Source: Pelobates cultripes | Lineage: Eukaryota; Chordata; Amphibia; Anura; Pelobatidae | Assembly (NCBI GenBank): GCA_933207985.1 | Contig: OW240915.1 | Coordinates: 122,415,855-122,479,854 of the forward strand | DNA length: 64,000 nucleotides | Direction of reading: 5' to 3' | Shown: positions 42,601 to 53,012 of the stretch, piece after piece | How positions within the stretch are numbered: the stretch's first letter is position 1 | Layout of the letters: every line of letters starts with the position of its first letter | Position numbers and translations under genes: made by a program | Notes under the pieces: model-generated | The model's input: only the letters and a program-made list of their open reading frames with translations | Databases searched by the model: none | Told to the model about the DNA's origin: nothing

Positions 42601-43102
42601 CGAAGAGTGGCGGAAAAGTTTTGTAGCGAATAAGCAACTAACACTTTGCAGCTCCCAGATAGAGATGGCTAGAAAAATGCTTTACAGATGTCATATGGTA
42701 CCCACTAAGTTGAAACACACAGACCAAAAGCAAACAGGAGCATGTTGGAGATGTAAGCACGACACGGGCGACACTCTACACATCTGGTGGATGTGCCATG
42801 TCATCACCAAAATATGGGAAGATGCAAAATCCCTCATACAGAAACTAGGGAAAATAGATATACCACTAAAACCAGAAATATTTATTTTACAGCACATCCC
42901 GCCGGGTCTGCCTAAACCCCCAAAATATCTTATTTTTCCCATCACTATAGCGGTAATCACAGCCATAGCCAAGGCCTGGCTACAAAAAGACCCGCCACTA
43001 ATAGAAATGAGTATAATACAACCTATAGGGCTCCACAAAAATTTTGGGTGGAGAATGTGGGACACATATAGGCACCCCCCCCCACCGAAACAGGATGCAT
43101 AG
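39700..43102 (+). pseudogene. L1 ORF2 reverse transcriptase and C-terminal domain
   Basis: RT blocks: ILQVIKSLPHGKSPDPNGL (39750s), AHIVTLPKPGKPQN and QPISLLNTDTKILAKLYA (39910-40020), HDQVGFVRGGTRKL (40050), then after the LTR insertion RQGCPLSPLLYILAL (41337-41380) and the catalytic MAFADDVMLSL (41449-41480). FLGIKFTKQAHKL and LTSWKNKYISWTGRVAAMKM follow. The last frame, 42476-43102, has the cysteine motif CWRCKHDTGDTLHIWWMC (42750s). The stop at 43100 seems genuine. Several frameshifts; copy inactive. The protein nicks DNA and copies L1 RNA in place. Confidence 0.87.
40210..41226 (-). mobile_element. Solo LTR (1017 bp), diverged target duplication
   Basis: On the minus strand TGTAGCGAATGGTATTACGG to GCTCTCCGCTACA. 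Flanks ACATT (40205-40209) and ATGTT (41227-41231) differ at two of five bases. The L1 RT reading continues across it, so it is a true insertion. Same subfamily as 29885-30914. Hairpin CAGCGGTGTTCGG with TCAAACACCGTTG at 40865-40930 and CTGATCTGGGTGA pair at 40600-40643. Confidence 0.88.
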
Positions 43103-43567
43103 AATTTGCAGACAGGAAGGGATGAGTGCCATGGGTGAGAAATAGGATACCAATCCCACAGGAAATTAAGCCCAGAGCAAAACATGATTATTACTATCAC
43201 AGAAACAGAATACACAACATAAGAGAATTAAACAAAACAAAACAAAAATATCGGGAAACTATACATCCCCCCTCCCCTCCTATCCAGCACACCTCCTCCC
43301 CCCCATATCCTCCCCAGTTAATAGTTGATAAGATTATGCTCACCTAAGTTAAAAACAGGTACAAACAGACACCAAAAGGCGGAAGCTGGTGCATCGAAAA
43401 GTGGCCCAGGCCACAGGTCAATAATGACACCAAAATGTACATGATACCAGTGGAATGTTAAACTGTGAAATGTATAACTACTATAATTGTTAATGGCTTG
43501 TTCATACACTTGGCTCCACTTGCAATGCGATATTGTATTTACTGGAAAATTCATGTCTTGTATATGT
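43103..43567 (+). other. L1 3' UTR
   Basis: No ORF. A-rich (AAACAAAACAAAACAAAAAT near 43229) and C-rich (near 43266-43312) stretches. It continues after the LTR with ACCTTACAAATTGC at 44712 into the A-rich tail. Confidence 0.65.
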
Positions 43568-44706
43568 TGTGGCTGAACAAACCTCGCCACGTGTTCTTGG
43601 AGGGGGCTGCTTGCCTATGGCCCTGGGATATAAGGCATTTGAAAACACTGTTTGTGCCCTGTGACAAAACTGGAGATTGTGCACAAATATGACTATTGTC
43701 CATATGTTTTATGATTCCCTTTGTTTGTTGCACTGTTCCTCATGTGTTTCATCTGTTGGTTTGGCTGGATAGACTATCAGACAAACTGTGGAGTTACTGG
43801 GTGGCCACCATTTCATGTATCAGAGGCACATGGTGAGAACAATGGATGAAGCACATGGTGAGAACAATGGATGGCGGCCATTTTAACTCACAGACACTGT
43901 TTTGACTTTTCTACACAGTGCCATCTCGCCGGTATTTGGTGCACAAAGACATCGTTCAGTAGTTTTAAACTACAGAACAGGGGACACATTTAACAGTAAT
44001 TATTTTTCATATAGCCTGTATATGTTCTGCGGAATCTGCATTAAACCGTATCTTCCACTACTACTGAACGGATCTGGGTGAATTTTGGATATGTGGTTCA
44101 CCCAGATCCCCCGTTTCCGAGGATATATTTTTATGGGGTTATTGCATGTTTTGGGGTCCCTGTGATATGTTTTATAATACTGTATTTTCCTGTGATAATT
44201 AAGTTAGTCTATTGTGTTGAGATAATTGTATCACAGGTAGAAGGGAGGATTTCTGATGTAATGAATGGTAGTGTTAGCTGTGTTGTATTGTGTTGATTGG
44301 TTGTTCTTCAAAACCCTGTGGGCAGTACTATGTTTGTAGAATGTGAATAAAAGAGGCTGTATGTGCCAGTACAGTCAGATCTTCTTGACCCTCAACACAT
44401 AGTCTTGTCTCGTGATTGGAGGGGACAGCTATACTCACACTGGGGATTGCTATGCTCTGCATACTCCCTTGAGCTTTTTATCACTTAGCTCTTTTAAGAG
44501 CTTGTTCCTGATATGCTCTACTGGAGGAGAGGTCTTCCCCACACAGTCCTGGAGGACAGAAGCTGATCCAGGGTGGAAGGAAGACAGCGAGTTGTGGAGT
44601 CTGCGGTGGTTGTGGTGTCTGGTGCGGTGCTTGTGGTCCTTGGCGCAAGCTAGGAAGCGTCCATCAACGGAAGGTACTCGGTCGGAGTACAGGGAGTTCT
44701 GTTACA
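43568..44706 (+). mobile_element. Solo LTR (1139 bp), target duplication TATGT
   Basis: TGTGGCTGAACAAACC to GGGAGTTCTGTTACA; TATGT at 43563-43567 and 44707-44711. A 31-bp direct duplication around CACATGGTGAGAACAATGGA lies at 43828-43880. Stem-loop GATCTGGGTGAATT with TCACCCAGATC at 44070-44109. The U5 matches the LTR at 2587-3208. The 115-residue frame at its end is not a gene. Confidence 0.92.
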
Positions 44707-44743
44707 TATGTACCTTACAAATTGCAAATAATAAAAAAAAAAT

Positions 44744-44758
44744 AATAATTAACTGCTG
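44744..44758. repeat. L1 target-site duplication, right copy
   Basis: Exact match to 28933-28947, following the A-rich tail. Confidence 0.88.
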
Positions 44759-45536
44759 AGGACATAGTGGCCCCACAAGCAAGTGGGGGCTATTACACCA
44801 AAATATAATTAAACTAAATGATAATGGCTGACTAATGGTCCCTCCCCAAGCCACCACAACAAGTGGGGGCTAATTGTAAAATGAATACCCTTCCCTCCCC
44901 TGTGACTAGTTTTCTACAAGCCCTTAGCCAATAAAAATATACCCTACATAACCCCCTCACACTAATAATAGTGTGGAGAAAGAAAACATTAAATACATGT
45001 AAAATATATATATATATTTTTTTAATTTTTACAATAAGATGTTTTCTGTTTTATTCCATTTTCTTGTTGCAGCCCCCAAAAAGGCCAAATAAAAATCCAT
45101 AAAGTCATAAAAATAAAAATAAAAAAATAACCCAATCACAAAAAAAAGAAAAAAAGCCACTGAAAATAAGAATCCAGACAAAAACAAAATTCCATCTTCA
45201 GCCAGTGAGGGTTCCATGCAGACTAAGCTTGCAGGGTTGGGAAAATCTCATGAAGCCTTCACACGCCATGCAATTTGACTCTAATTGTAATAATAATAAG
45301 TAACCTATCATGATATCAAGGAGGCTATCTTGAAGGCCAGCAGAGGAGAGAAAGACCTGCCTAGCGAATATGCCTTAATATAGGTTTTTACAAATGTTTC
45401 ACCGTCCACACTGGCTGCATGCGCAATTTTGCCCCAGTGACCATGGCATTGCAAAAAAAAACAAATCTCTTATCCCTGAGGGTTCCCTACAAGACTCCTG
45501 GTGGTACAGAAGAGCCAGACTACCCCAATACTACAG
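44759..45536. other. Stretch without gene
   Basis: Continuation of the L1 target. CCACAAGCAAGTGGGGGCTA at 44772 and a close copy (CAACAAGTGGGGGCTAATTG) near 44856 form a short direct repeat. A and T runs near 45005-45030 and 45100-45150. No ORF with family signature. Confidence 0.45.
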
Positions 45537-45695
45537 ACTGTAAGCTCGTTTAAGCAGGGCCCTCTTCAACCTATCATTCCTGTAAGTTTTCTTGTAATTG
45601 TCCTATTTATAGTTAAGTCCCCCCTCTAATAATATTGTAAAGCGCTATGGGAATCTGTTGGCACTATATAAATGGCGATAATAATAATAATACAA
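45537..45695 (+). repeat. L2-like LINE or SINE 3' tail
   Basis: CTGTAAGCTCGTTTAAGCAG, GGGCCCTCTTCAACC, then TTGTAAAGCGCTATGGGAAT, GTTGGCACTATATAAATGGC and an AAT run. Same architecture as 27874-28146 but a distinct copy. Confidence 0.75.
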
Positions 45696-46073
45696 AAACT
45701 AAAAGAATAAACTAATGCAAAACTGTGACATTCCTTACAAAGACACATCTCCAAGACCAAACGCCCTGCAACCTCTCACATCGAAATTGAAGCACCTATT
45801 GCTGTCTGCACTTTTTGTTCAGTATACGGGAAGAAGGTATGGTCTTCTGGGTGCCCTACATCATGGCACTAAGCAGCAGCCTGCACAGAAGTCACAGCAA
45901 TTTCTAAGATACTCCATCTAAGGTCAAGAACTATCTGACCCGGTTCTATGAAAAAAAGCCCACATAAAAATTGCACAAAGAAAAAACCCTACTGTCAAAA
46001 TTGGCCACACAGAAAAGTACCCACACAGAATAAAGGCCACAAAGAAAAAAGCCCACACTGAATAATAATCCAA

Positions 46074-46130
46074 TTGAACAGCACTACAGAATTTTCTGGC
46101 GCAATATAAATAATAAAATTAAAATAAAAA
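46074..46130 (+). repeat. Short L2-like tail fragment
   Basis: AACAGCACTACAGAATTTTC, TGGCGCAATATAAATAATAA matches the end of the L2-like tails but with no upstream part visible. Confidence 0.5.
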
Positions 46131-46276
46131 CTAATATGCACATACATAGTTACAGTAATTTTTCCATTTATGAGCATGAATAAGTATATTACCTACATTT
46201 TTTTATAGATATAGTATGATTCAAATAACTCATATTCATATGCAACAATTTGCATTGTGATTTTATAATGTATATC

Positions 46277-46733
46277 TGTGATGGTAGTCACCATCACTGG
46301 GAGCAGAAGGACACTTTACAATGGTTCCTAAATGGCTTCTATGTCTCAGTCACCCTGTGCCCATTATAGGTTCAGGCTGTTCATAATATGTGTGTGTGTG
46401 TATACTGTTAAATGTTTTTCTGCTCTCCTGTACTGCTGAGCATTGCTACCAACTAGGCAGATTTGGCTATGGACTATGCACTACCTGAATAGCAAGTTTG
46501 GCTAATCTGCATATTCAGGTAGATTTGCATATTGCAAATTCTGCAAGCAGGAGAGATATGTTGTGCTGGTTATTGTCTTCTGCATCCCTTTATAAATATA
46601 TTATTATGCTATTATAATTTCCTGTATATTTTGTGACATGTTTTGGTTATTTTAATTTTATTATGTATGTCACAGCAATGTATATGTAATGATCATATGG
46701 CTAGTCCCAAGTAAGATTAAGTTGTTAGATCTT
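46277..46733 (+). mobile_element. Truncated LTR of the Gmr1-like family
   Basis: Starts TGTGATGGTAGTCACC and follows the LTRs at 9778 and 50008 (CAGTCACCCTGTGCCCATTA, TGCTACCAACTAGGC, GTAGATTTGCATATTGC) up to GCTAGTCCCAAGTAAGATTA near 46725, where the polyadenylation signal should come. R/U5 is missing, so there is no second end and no testable target duplication. Confidence 0.7.
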
Positions 46734-46856
46734 TTTGGAACTTGTGTCCTGTATGGATTTGTAGGGATCCTAATGACAGAGTCTTCAGACCTTTCTGCTG
46801 GTTGAAGGATCCTGCTTGTCCTGGGATAAGTCAAAAGAGCTAGGCCTGAGAGACAC

Positions 46857-46994
46857 AATTTTATAACATGATAGGAGGCTTCATATTTGCTTAAGTCTCT
46901 CGTTACTAGGACTCCACAACAGCACATTAACATAGAGAGAAACAACCAATCAGAAAAAAGTAAGGAAATCAGAAAAGTCCCTTCCCAACCAACT
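46857..46994 (+). mobile_element. Left terminus of a second DIRS1-like element
   Basis: AATTTTATAACATGATAGGA, GGCTTCATATTTGC parallels the left end at 904-936, and GCACATTAACATAGAGAGAA, ACAACCAATCAGAAAAAAG parallels the terminal repeat. It resumes after the solo LTR at 48178 (TTTCTTTGTTACTCCACATC, AAGCACAGGTCAGAGT). No coding part or right end is in the window. Confidence 0.65.
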
Positions 46995-48172
46995 TGTTAC
47001 GGTACCTTCAGCATGAAATGTACAAACCACCGTTTAGTGAATACTCCCCGTTCGCAATAATGTAGGCTGTAAGCGTATCCAATACAATTATGCAAACTGC
47101 CAGCAAGGGAACACTCCAAACTCCCGAAAGGTAACCGTACAGTCACTTCCCTCCACGAGCTTCAAGCTCACGAACCGTCAATATCAGCCGAACGCTGGTA
47201 TCTCCCAAGCGGCTGATAATTCCAAATAGCAGTCTCTAGTCGCCGGTAATAAAATCCCCCCAATAACGAGACCAAGCTCCGCATTGAGGGTAAAGCACGA
47301 AGTGAGTTTACTGTTGGCTACCCGCCCGTATTTATGCAGGTCTCCCACTTGGTGGACACTCCCCTAGGGGACCAAATGGGAGACTGGAATAGCAGATGGA
47401 CATATGGCATTTCATGACATACAGTCACACAATATTCCCAGCATACATCACAGTTTCCTACCCTCTGCCCGGGAGATAATGGAGAAGTAATTCAATTATC
47501 TCCCAGAGCAGAGGCAAATCACCATTTTAAATACAAATCATAAAACACATAAAAATATATAACTTATAACTGCCGAACATTTCTCATTCGTGTAACACAT
47601 CCCCAGATAGCCTGGATCTGAGTGCATATTATTGGCGAATAGCGCTCAGATCCCATACACATAGTTCAATCGCCATGGAGTCAAAGTCTATTACAGTTCT
47701 TCGGTATGCGATTGACTCCATGGGAAGGCTATCTGGGGTAAGTCCATTCGTGCCTTTAAATCTCCCAAACGGCCGGTGTTCGCACACTTCTGTCGATTGG
47801 AGAAGGGAGGTCGACGGCATCAGCGGTGTTCGGTTGAAAAAGTGTCCGTTTTCAGTTCCATGAATTTAGTACCGAACACCGCTGGTCTTTCGCATGGTTT
47901 AAAATGGCCGCCGCCTCGTGGTCGACATACGAACGACGACCACCCTGTATTCGGTTTTAATTGAGAAGTGTCTGTGGTTAACCGCAACGTTCTAATTGGG
48001 ATCAATAGGTTAACCAGCAGCACACTTCTCTTCTGGGTGGCCGTCCGTTCGACAGTTTTGTTCGGTAAAAAAAGTCAATTCACTTAAATCCAGGCATACG
48101 AATGGGGGAATTTGTGAAACAAGCAAACAGACGAATCCAGCAATCTTAGTTCATACGGATGGGTCTGTCACA
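46995..48172 (-). mobile_element. Solo LTR (1178 bp), target duplication CAACT
   Basis: On the plus strand TGTTACGGTACCTTC to GATGGGTCTGTCACA; CAACT at 46990-46994 and 48173-48177. Hairpin CAGCGGTGTTCGG with CCGAACACCGCTG at 47821-47884, GATCTGAG stem-loop at 47613-47653, GGGAGATAAT pair near 47470-47505. Close relative of 6506-7647 and 53013-54178. Inserted in a DIRS terminus. Confidence 0.93.
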
Positions 48173-48268
48173 CAACTACTCCTTCTTTCTTTGTTACTCC
48201 ACATCAAGCACAGGTCAGAGTACCACTGCCTCCTATTCCTATATGGGTGGTTGTGGGTTATACTTATA

Positions 48269-49817
48269 CACCCTGTTCCAAATTAATATGCAAATGATAT
48301 TTTTCTCATTTACCTAAATAGTTGATGTAAATAGCAGTCAGCTTAATTCTCATGTTATCAACTATTGAGAGTACAATTCAAATTGTATTGAACAAACCTC
48401 CTAATGATACAGTATTTTACTTACAATGCACTGTTCCAAATTATTACGCACAGTAAGTTTAAAAACACCTTTATAGGTTGTAAAGAACTGAAAATTGTAA
48501 TTTGTTGTGTTTGCTGCATATTTATGGAAATCAAAAGCTATTTCAATCAAACTTATAACAACATTTTAACTTTTTAAACATTTTAACAGGTCACGTTACA
48601 TTTTAACATAGGACCCCTTATATGATAGCAGCTTCACAAGTCTTGCATCCATTGAACTTGTACATTTTTTGGACAGTTTCTGCTTGAATTTGTTTGCAAG
48701 ATGTCAGAATAGCCTCCCAGAGCTGCTTTTTGCATGTACTGCCTCCCAACCTCATAGATCTTTTGCTTGAGGATGCTCCAAAGGTTCTAAATAGGATTGA
48801 GTTCAGGTGAGGATGGACACCATGTCTTTCTCTCCTTTTATCCCCATAGCAGCCATTGATGCAGAGGTATTCTTTGCAGCATAAGATGGAGCATTGTCAT
48901 GCATGAAGATGATTTTATTACGGAAAGCATAGTTCTTCCTTCTGTACCAGGGAAGAAAGTGTTCAGTCAGAAACTCCACATACTTTGCAGAGGTCATCTT
49001 CACACCTTTGGGAACCCTAAAGGGGCTGACTAGCTCTCTTCCCATGATTCCGGCCCAAACCATGACTCCACCACTGCCTTGCTGACGTTGCAGCCTTGTT
49101 GGAACAGGGTGGCCATCCACCAACCATCCACTACTCCATCCATCTGGACCATTCAGGGTTGCACGGCACTCATCAGTGAACAGGACTGTTTGAAAATTAG
49201 TCTTCATGTATTTTTCTACCCAATGCAGCCGTTTCTGCTTGTAAGTGCTGGCCGAATAGAAGGTTTATGCACAGTTGCAAGACTCTGGAGGACTCTACAC
49301 CTTGATGTCCGTGGGACTCCAGAGGCACCAGCAGCTTCAAATATCTGTTTGCTGCTATGTAATGGTATTTTAGCAGCTGCTCTCTTGATTCGATGCATGG
49401 ATCTGGCAGAAATCTTCCTCATTGTGCCTTTATCTGCACGAACCCGTCTATGCTCTGAATCAGCCACAAATCTCTTAATGCAATGATCACGCTTTAGTTT
49501 TCATGAAATATCTAATGTTTTCATACTTCATCCAAGGCATTGAACTATTTCACTCTTTTCGGCAGCAGAGAGATCCTTTTTTTTCCCCACATTGCATGAA
49601 AATGGTGCTCTGCTTAGTAATGTGGAACACCCTACTTTAGTAGTTTTTCCTTAAATTGGGCTCACCTGGCAATCTAATTATCACAGGTGTCCGAGATTGT
49701 TTTCAATGATCAAAAGAGCCCTGAGACACAATGCCATCCATGAGTTAAACTGAAAAACAAAATATGTAATCTTTGTGACAATTAAATAGAATTTGCATAA
49801 TAATTTGGAACAGGGTG
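48269..49817 (-). mobile_element. Tc1/mariner-type transposon (1549 bp)
   Basis: TA target duplication (48267-48268 and 49818-49819); ends CACCCTGTTCCAAATTA and TAATTTGGAACAGGGTG are inverted. Inner copies of the end motif lie at about 48429 (CACTGTTCCAAATTATTACG) and 49612 (GTAATGTGGAACACCC), giving two repeats per end, as in IR/DR-type Tc1 elements. The transposase lies between on the minus strand. It sits in the DIRS remnant. Confidence 0.9.
48803..49467 (-). pseudogene. Tc1-like transposase
   Basis: Frame 49467-49216 holds the N-terminal DNA-binding part (GTMRKISARSMHRIKRAAAK, GVPRTSRCRVLQSL). Frame 49207-48803 holds the catalytic core: VLFTDECRATLNGPDG with the first aspartate, GGVMVWAGIMGRELVSPFR, and IIFMHDNAPSYAAKN with the second aspartate. 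The third acidic residue lies past the stop at 48803 in a decayed stretch. The DNA-binding half is separated by a frameshift, so this copy cannot make a full transposase. Confidence 0.87.
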
Positions 49818-49819
49818 TA

Positions 49820-50007
49820 CATATACATTTACTATTTGATTTATTATAAGTTTAGTCCTTAATGTTTGTTTCATCTTATTGCCTTTTGTCTGTCCCCCTT
49901 TTTTTTTTGTGGGGACTTTGTGTTTTCTCTCCACCCCTCTTTGTCTGTTTTCTCTCTCCCCACCTTGCTGCCTCTGCAGCTCCATTTTTACTCTGCATGA
50001 AAGTCAT
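49820..50007. other. Stretch without gene, possibly DIRS 5' region
   Basis: T- and C-rich sequence with CCCCCTTTTTTTTTTGTGGG. By position it may continue the DIRS remnant, but I see no diagnostic block. Confidence 0.35.
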
Positions 50008-50678
50008 TGTAATGGATCGACGGGCAACCCGACTGGGTACCTCCGTTGAAGGATGCTCCTAGCACTTCCTGAGCACTCCAGTCGACACCATAACCACTGT
50101 AAAATCCTTCAGAGAGCAGGATCGGAACAAGCTCTTACAAGAGTTTAGTAGTGATTTAGCAAGGAAGTATGGCAAGCATAGCAATCCCTTGTAGCAGATT
50201 CCCCCAATAAGAGACAGCACCCCAAATTGGGAGTGAAGTAGAACTGTCTAAAACTTTATTTTACTTGGGACTAGCCCATATGGTCATTACATTAACATTG
50301 CTGTGAAAACTCAATAAAATTACAAACAGTCAAATCATAGCAGGCAACATACAGTGACTTACTATAACACAATGGCATATGTATTAAAGAGGTGGGGGAT
50401 ACAATAATTAACAGAAAATATCTCACATGCCTGCAGAATTAGCAATATGCAAATCTACCCAAATATGCAAATGAACCAGTCTTGCTTTCAGGTAGTGCAT
50501 ATTGCGGTTGCTACCAACAGAGGGCACTAGACAAGCTCCATAGCCAAATCCACCTAGTTGGTAGCAAACCTCAGCAGTACAGGAGAGCAGGCAATACATC
50601 CCAGGGGCCATAGTCACATGGCAGGAGGCTGGCAATCAGTCTTCTCCAATGCTCAGTGGCGAGGCTGGTTCCGCCACA
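50008..50678 (-). mobile_element. Solo LTR (671 bp), target duplication GTCAT
   Basis: On the plus strand TGTAATGGATCGACGG to GGTTCCGCCACA; GTCAT at 50003-50007 and 50679-50683. The middle matches 9778-10628 (CAATATGCAAATCTACCC, CACCTAGTTGGTAGC, GAGGTGGGGGATAC-like text). Confidence 0.92.
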
Positions 50679-50929
50679 GTCATCAGCCTACTTCATTTGA
50701 GTTCTTCTGATACTGCCATTGGGTTATACTATTTATGTACTTTGTTTTGTTGCAGCTTGAAAGAGGAAGTAAAATAGAGGAGACTTAAGGATCAGGACAA
50801 GCTTGATCCCAGAGCATGGGCATTCGCAGGAATTTTTCCGGGGGGGGGCATAATTGTAATGACATCCATGCTTGGCCCCTTTTTGACAGAGGCATAGTCA
50901 TTATCACATAAAGCCAGGGTGAATAGCGT
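50679..50929. other. Stretch without gene
   Basis: Only the G-run GGGGGGGGG near 50841 stands out. No ORF with support. Confidence 0.35.
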
Positions 50930-51420
50930 TTTCACAACTATGGTGTCAGGAATACATGTTTGTATTCCTGACACTATAGTGTTCCTTTAAGCAAATTAAA
51001 GGAACATTCTGGTCACCATAACAACTTCATCTAAATAAAAATGATATGATGCCAGGAAGCCCCCGGGTGCTCTCTTTCCTTTAAGGGGTTAAACTGCTCT
51101 CAAATGGTTTAACCCCAAAGGCTTCTTCCAGCTCGAGGTCTCTCAATGGTATTCGGCATCTGAAACGGAGTATCAGGAAGTACAGATTGATGTCAGGCAT
51201 GGGTGCCGCTGATTGGCTAGAGTGGACAGTTGACGCCCTAAGCTAATCGCTAGTTCCCGGTTCATAAAAATGTTTTACATTTTTATAAATGGGGAGCTGG
51301 TAATTGGCTTAGAGTGCCAGATGACCGCTCTAGCCAATCAGAAATACCCCTACCCAGTGGCACTCTGTGCTTCCTGACACTCAGTAAATAAAAGTGAACA
51401 CATTAACACTGATATTTTTT
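50930..51420. repeat. Fold-back MITE cluster with TTAA-type ends
   Basis: GTGTCAGGAATACATGTTTG then TATTCCTGACACTATAGTGT with TTCCTTTAA form a hairpin (50942-50994); next comes TTAAAGGAACATTCTGGTC (50995-51016). Further inverted pairs: GATTGGCTAGAGTG (51210) with CACTCTAGCC-type text (51330), and AAAATG/CATTTT around 51270. These resemble common frog TTAA MITEs; exact limits are not clear. Confidence 0.6.
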
Positions 51421-51989
51421 TCTAACTGGGTAGATGAGAAGGTCCAGAGTTTCCCTGCCAGGCCCAGGTACCAAAGCCTTATGATGTGGTGTCCAGAATA
51501 AAGTGGAGGGTTCACTCAATTTGTCCTTCCTGCTCCAATCTCCTTTACTTCTCCTTCATTTGACAGTCTTCTTTTTCTTCTGACACTGTCTTCTATCCTT
51601 GACTCCTTCTTCTCCTTTACCTGTCTGCTACTTTCTGCTTATTTTGCGCCCTTCTGCTCCTTTCTGCTGAAGTGGATAGAGGGCATATATCCATTCCTCT
51701 AAAGGTCCCCACAGCAGTAGTAGCAACTCGTAGGGCACAACATATTTAATATAATATGTGTATTAAAAGTATCTTTATTAGTTTATACTTTGTAAAGTCT
51801 ATGGACTCATCAAAACAAAAATAAAAAATGGTTTAGCAAACAACAAACAGCAAACGTGCTTGTGATGTTAAAAAGGAAAGAATCTATGCAGCCTGTATAG
51901 TCTCTTATATGTATGTAGACGGCTGTAGGTAAATTGTTGATAAATAATTGGTACAGCCAAATTTATAGCCTAGTAGCGTCTCCTATGGA
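51421..51989. other. Stretch without recognisable gene
   Basis: T/C-rich part (51520-51670) and AT-rich part. The right half may be decayed Penelope RT, because a GIY-YIG remnant follows, but no RT block can be read. Confidence 0.35.
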
Positions 51990-52279
51990 ACTTGAGATCA
52001 AGAGATGAAAACATTCCGGCAGTTTAGGGAACGAATAAAGGAACACGCTAGGATCCCTAAAAACATGTAGAAACCCCTATTTCCAGACACCTCAAAGAAC
52101 ATTATGGTGGGCTATCTACGGACATTTGGTTCTGTGACTTGGAACTGGTCAAACGTGACCAGAGACGGGGTGATTACGATAGGACTCTATGCCAAAGGGA
52201 GTGCAGATGGATCCATAAACTTGGAACTTTAAGTCCAAGAGGTCTAAATGAGGGTTTTTCGTTCTCCCCGTTTATATAA
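51990..52279 (+). pseudogene. Penelope GIY-YIG endonuclease fragment, copy 3
   Basis: KTFRQFRERIKEHARI (near 52008-52055) matches the helix after the YIG motif, and RECRWIHKLGTLSPRGLNEG (near 52196-52255) the C-terminal glutamate and GLNE blocks, ending with a stop at 52277. The GIY-YIG core itself and the RT are not readable. The tail is interrupted by the palindromic hAT MITE at 52336. It is a third, separate Penelope-like insertion. Confidence 0.7.
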
Positions 52280-52335
52280 ATAGAGAGCATTGCTCCCTCT
52301 GAATCCAGGTTTACATCTGGTCCAGTTCTCATATA

Positions 52336-52736
52336 TAGTGATGTCCCGAACGGTTTGCCGAACGGTTCGCAAACGGTTCGCCACGAACAGTTCACCGCGG
52401 ACTCATCATTCAGTAAACTTTGACCCTGTACCTCAGAGTCAGCAGACACATTCCAGCCAATCAGCAGCAGACCCTCCCTCCCAGACCCTCCCACCTCCTG
52501 GACAGCATCCATTTTACATTAATCCTGGACAGCTCACTCATTTCTTAGTGAGCTGTCCAGGAGGTGGAAAGGTTTGGGAGGGAGAGTCTGCTGCTGATTG
52601 GCTGGAATGTGTCTGCTGACTGTGAGGTACAGGGTCAAAGTTTACTCAATGATAAGTCCGTGGCGAACCGTTCGTGGCGAACCGTTTGTGGCGAACCGTT
52701 CGCGAACTGTTCGGCGAACCGTTCGGGACATCACTA
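52336..52736. mobile_element. Palindromic hAT MITE (401 bp), 8-bp target duplication
   Basis: CTCATATA at 52328-52335 and 52737-52744; ends TAGTGATGTCCCGAACGG and CCGTTCGGGACATCACTA are inverted. The two halves are near-complete complements up to a centre near 52545 (TGGACAGCTCACTCATTTCT with AGTGAGCTGTCC). GAACGGTTCG repeats fill the ends. Confidence 0.92.
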
Positions 52737-52744
52737 CTCATATA

Positions 52745-53012
52745 TTTAAAATTGAAAATTTACCTGCATGCAGTTGTATATGCTTGTAAATGTATTTCTT
52801 GTGATCATTTATCCATGTGTGTGGTAGATGTAGTGTAAATGTGTTCCCGTAGTTAATGAGGAATTCACTATATATATTGTCTATTATATTACACTGAACA
52901 ATAGAGAGCTCACTCCCCCTAGTCCCTCCCTCCCCTTCTCCTCCCGCATATACATTTTTAGTAGGGGGATCCCAAAATTCTCATGAGCCATGCTTTAATC
53001 AGATATGTATAA
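52745..53012. other. Probable Penelope copy 3 tail
   Basis: AT-rich, no ORF, then a CT-rich run (CCCCCTAGTCCCTCCCTCCC near 52916). It ends at the LTR start. Confidence 0.4.

Larger units (their letters stand above)
28948..44743 (+). mobile_element. Full-length L1-type LINE split by four LTR insertions
   Basis: Starts at GGAGGGCGTGGCTAAC and ends in an A-rich tail (AATAATAAAAAAAAAAATAAT, with non-A bases) bounded by 15-bp duplications. Removing the LTR insertions at 29885, 32612, 40210 and 43568 with one target copy each leaves about 6.6 kb. Order: short 5' UTR, ORF1 (29064-31067), interval, ORF2 with endonuclease (32480-39080), RT (39700-42300), C-terminal cysteine motif (42740), 3' UTR. It belongs to the L1/Tx1-like side of LINEs by its ORF1 and endonuclease style. 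All ORFs are broken. Confidence 0.9.
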
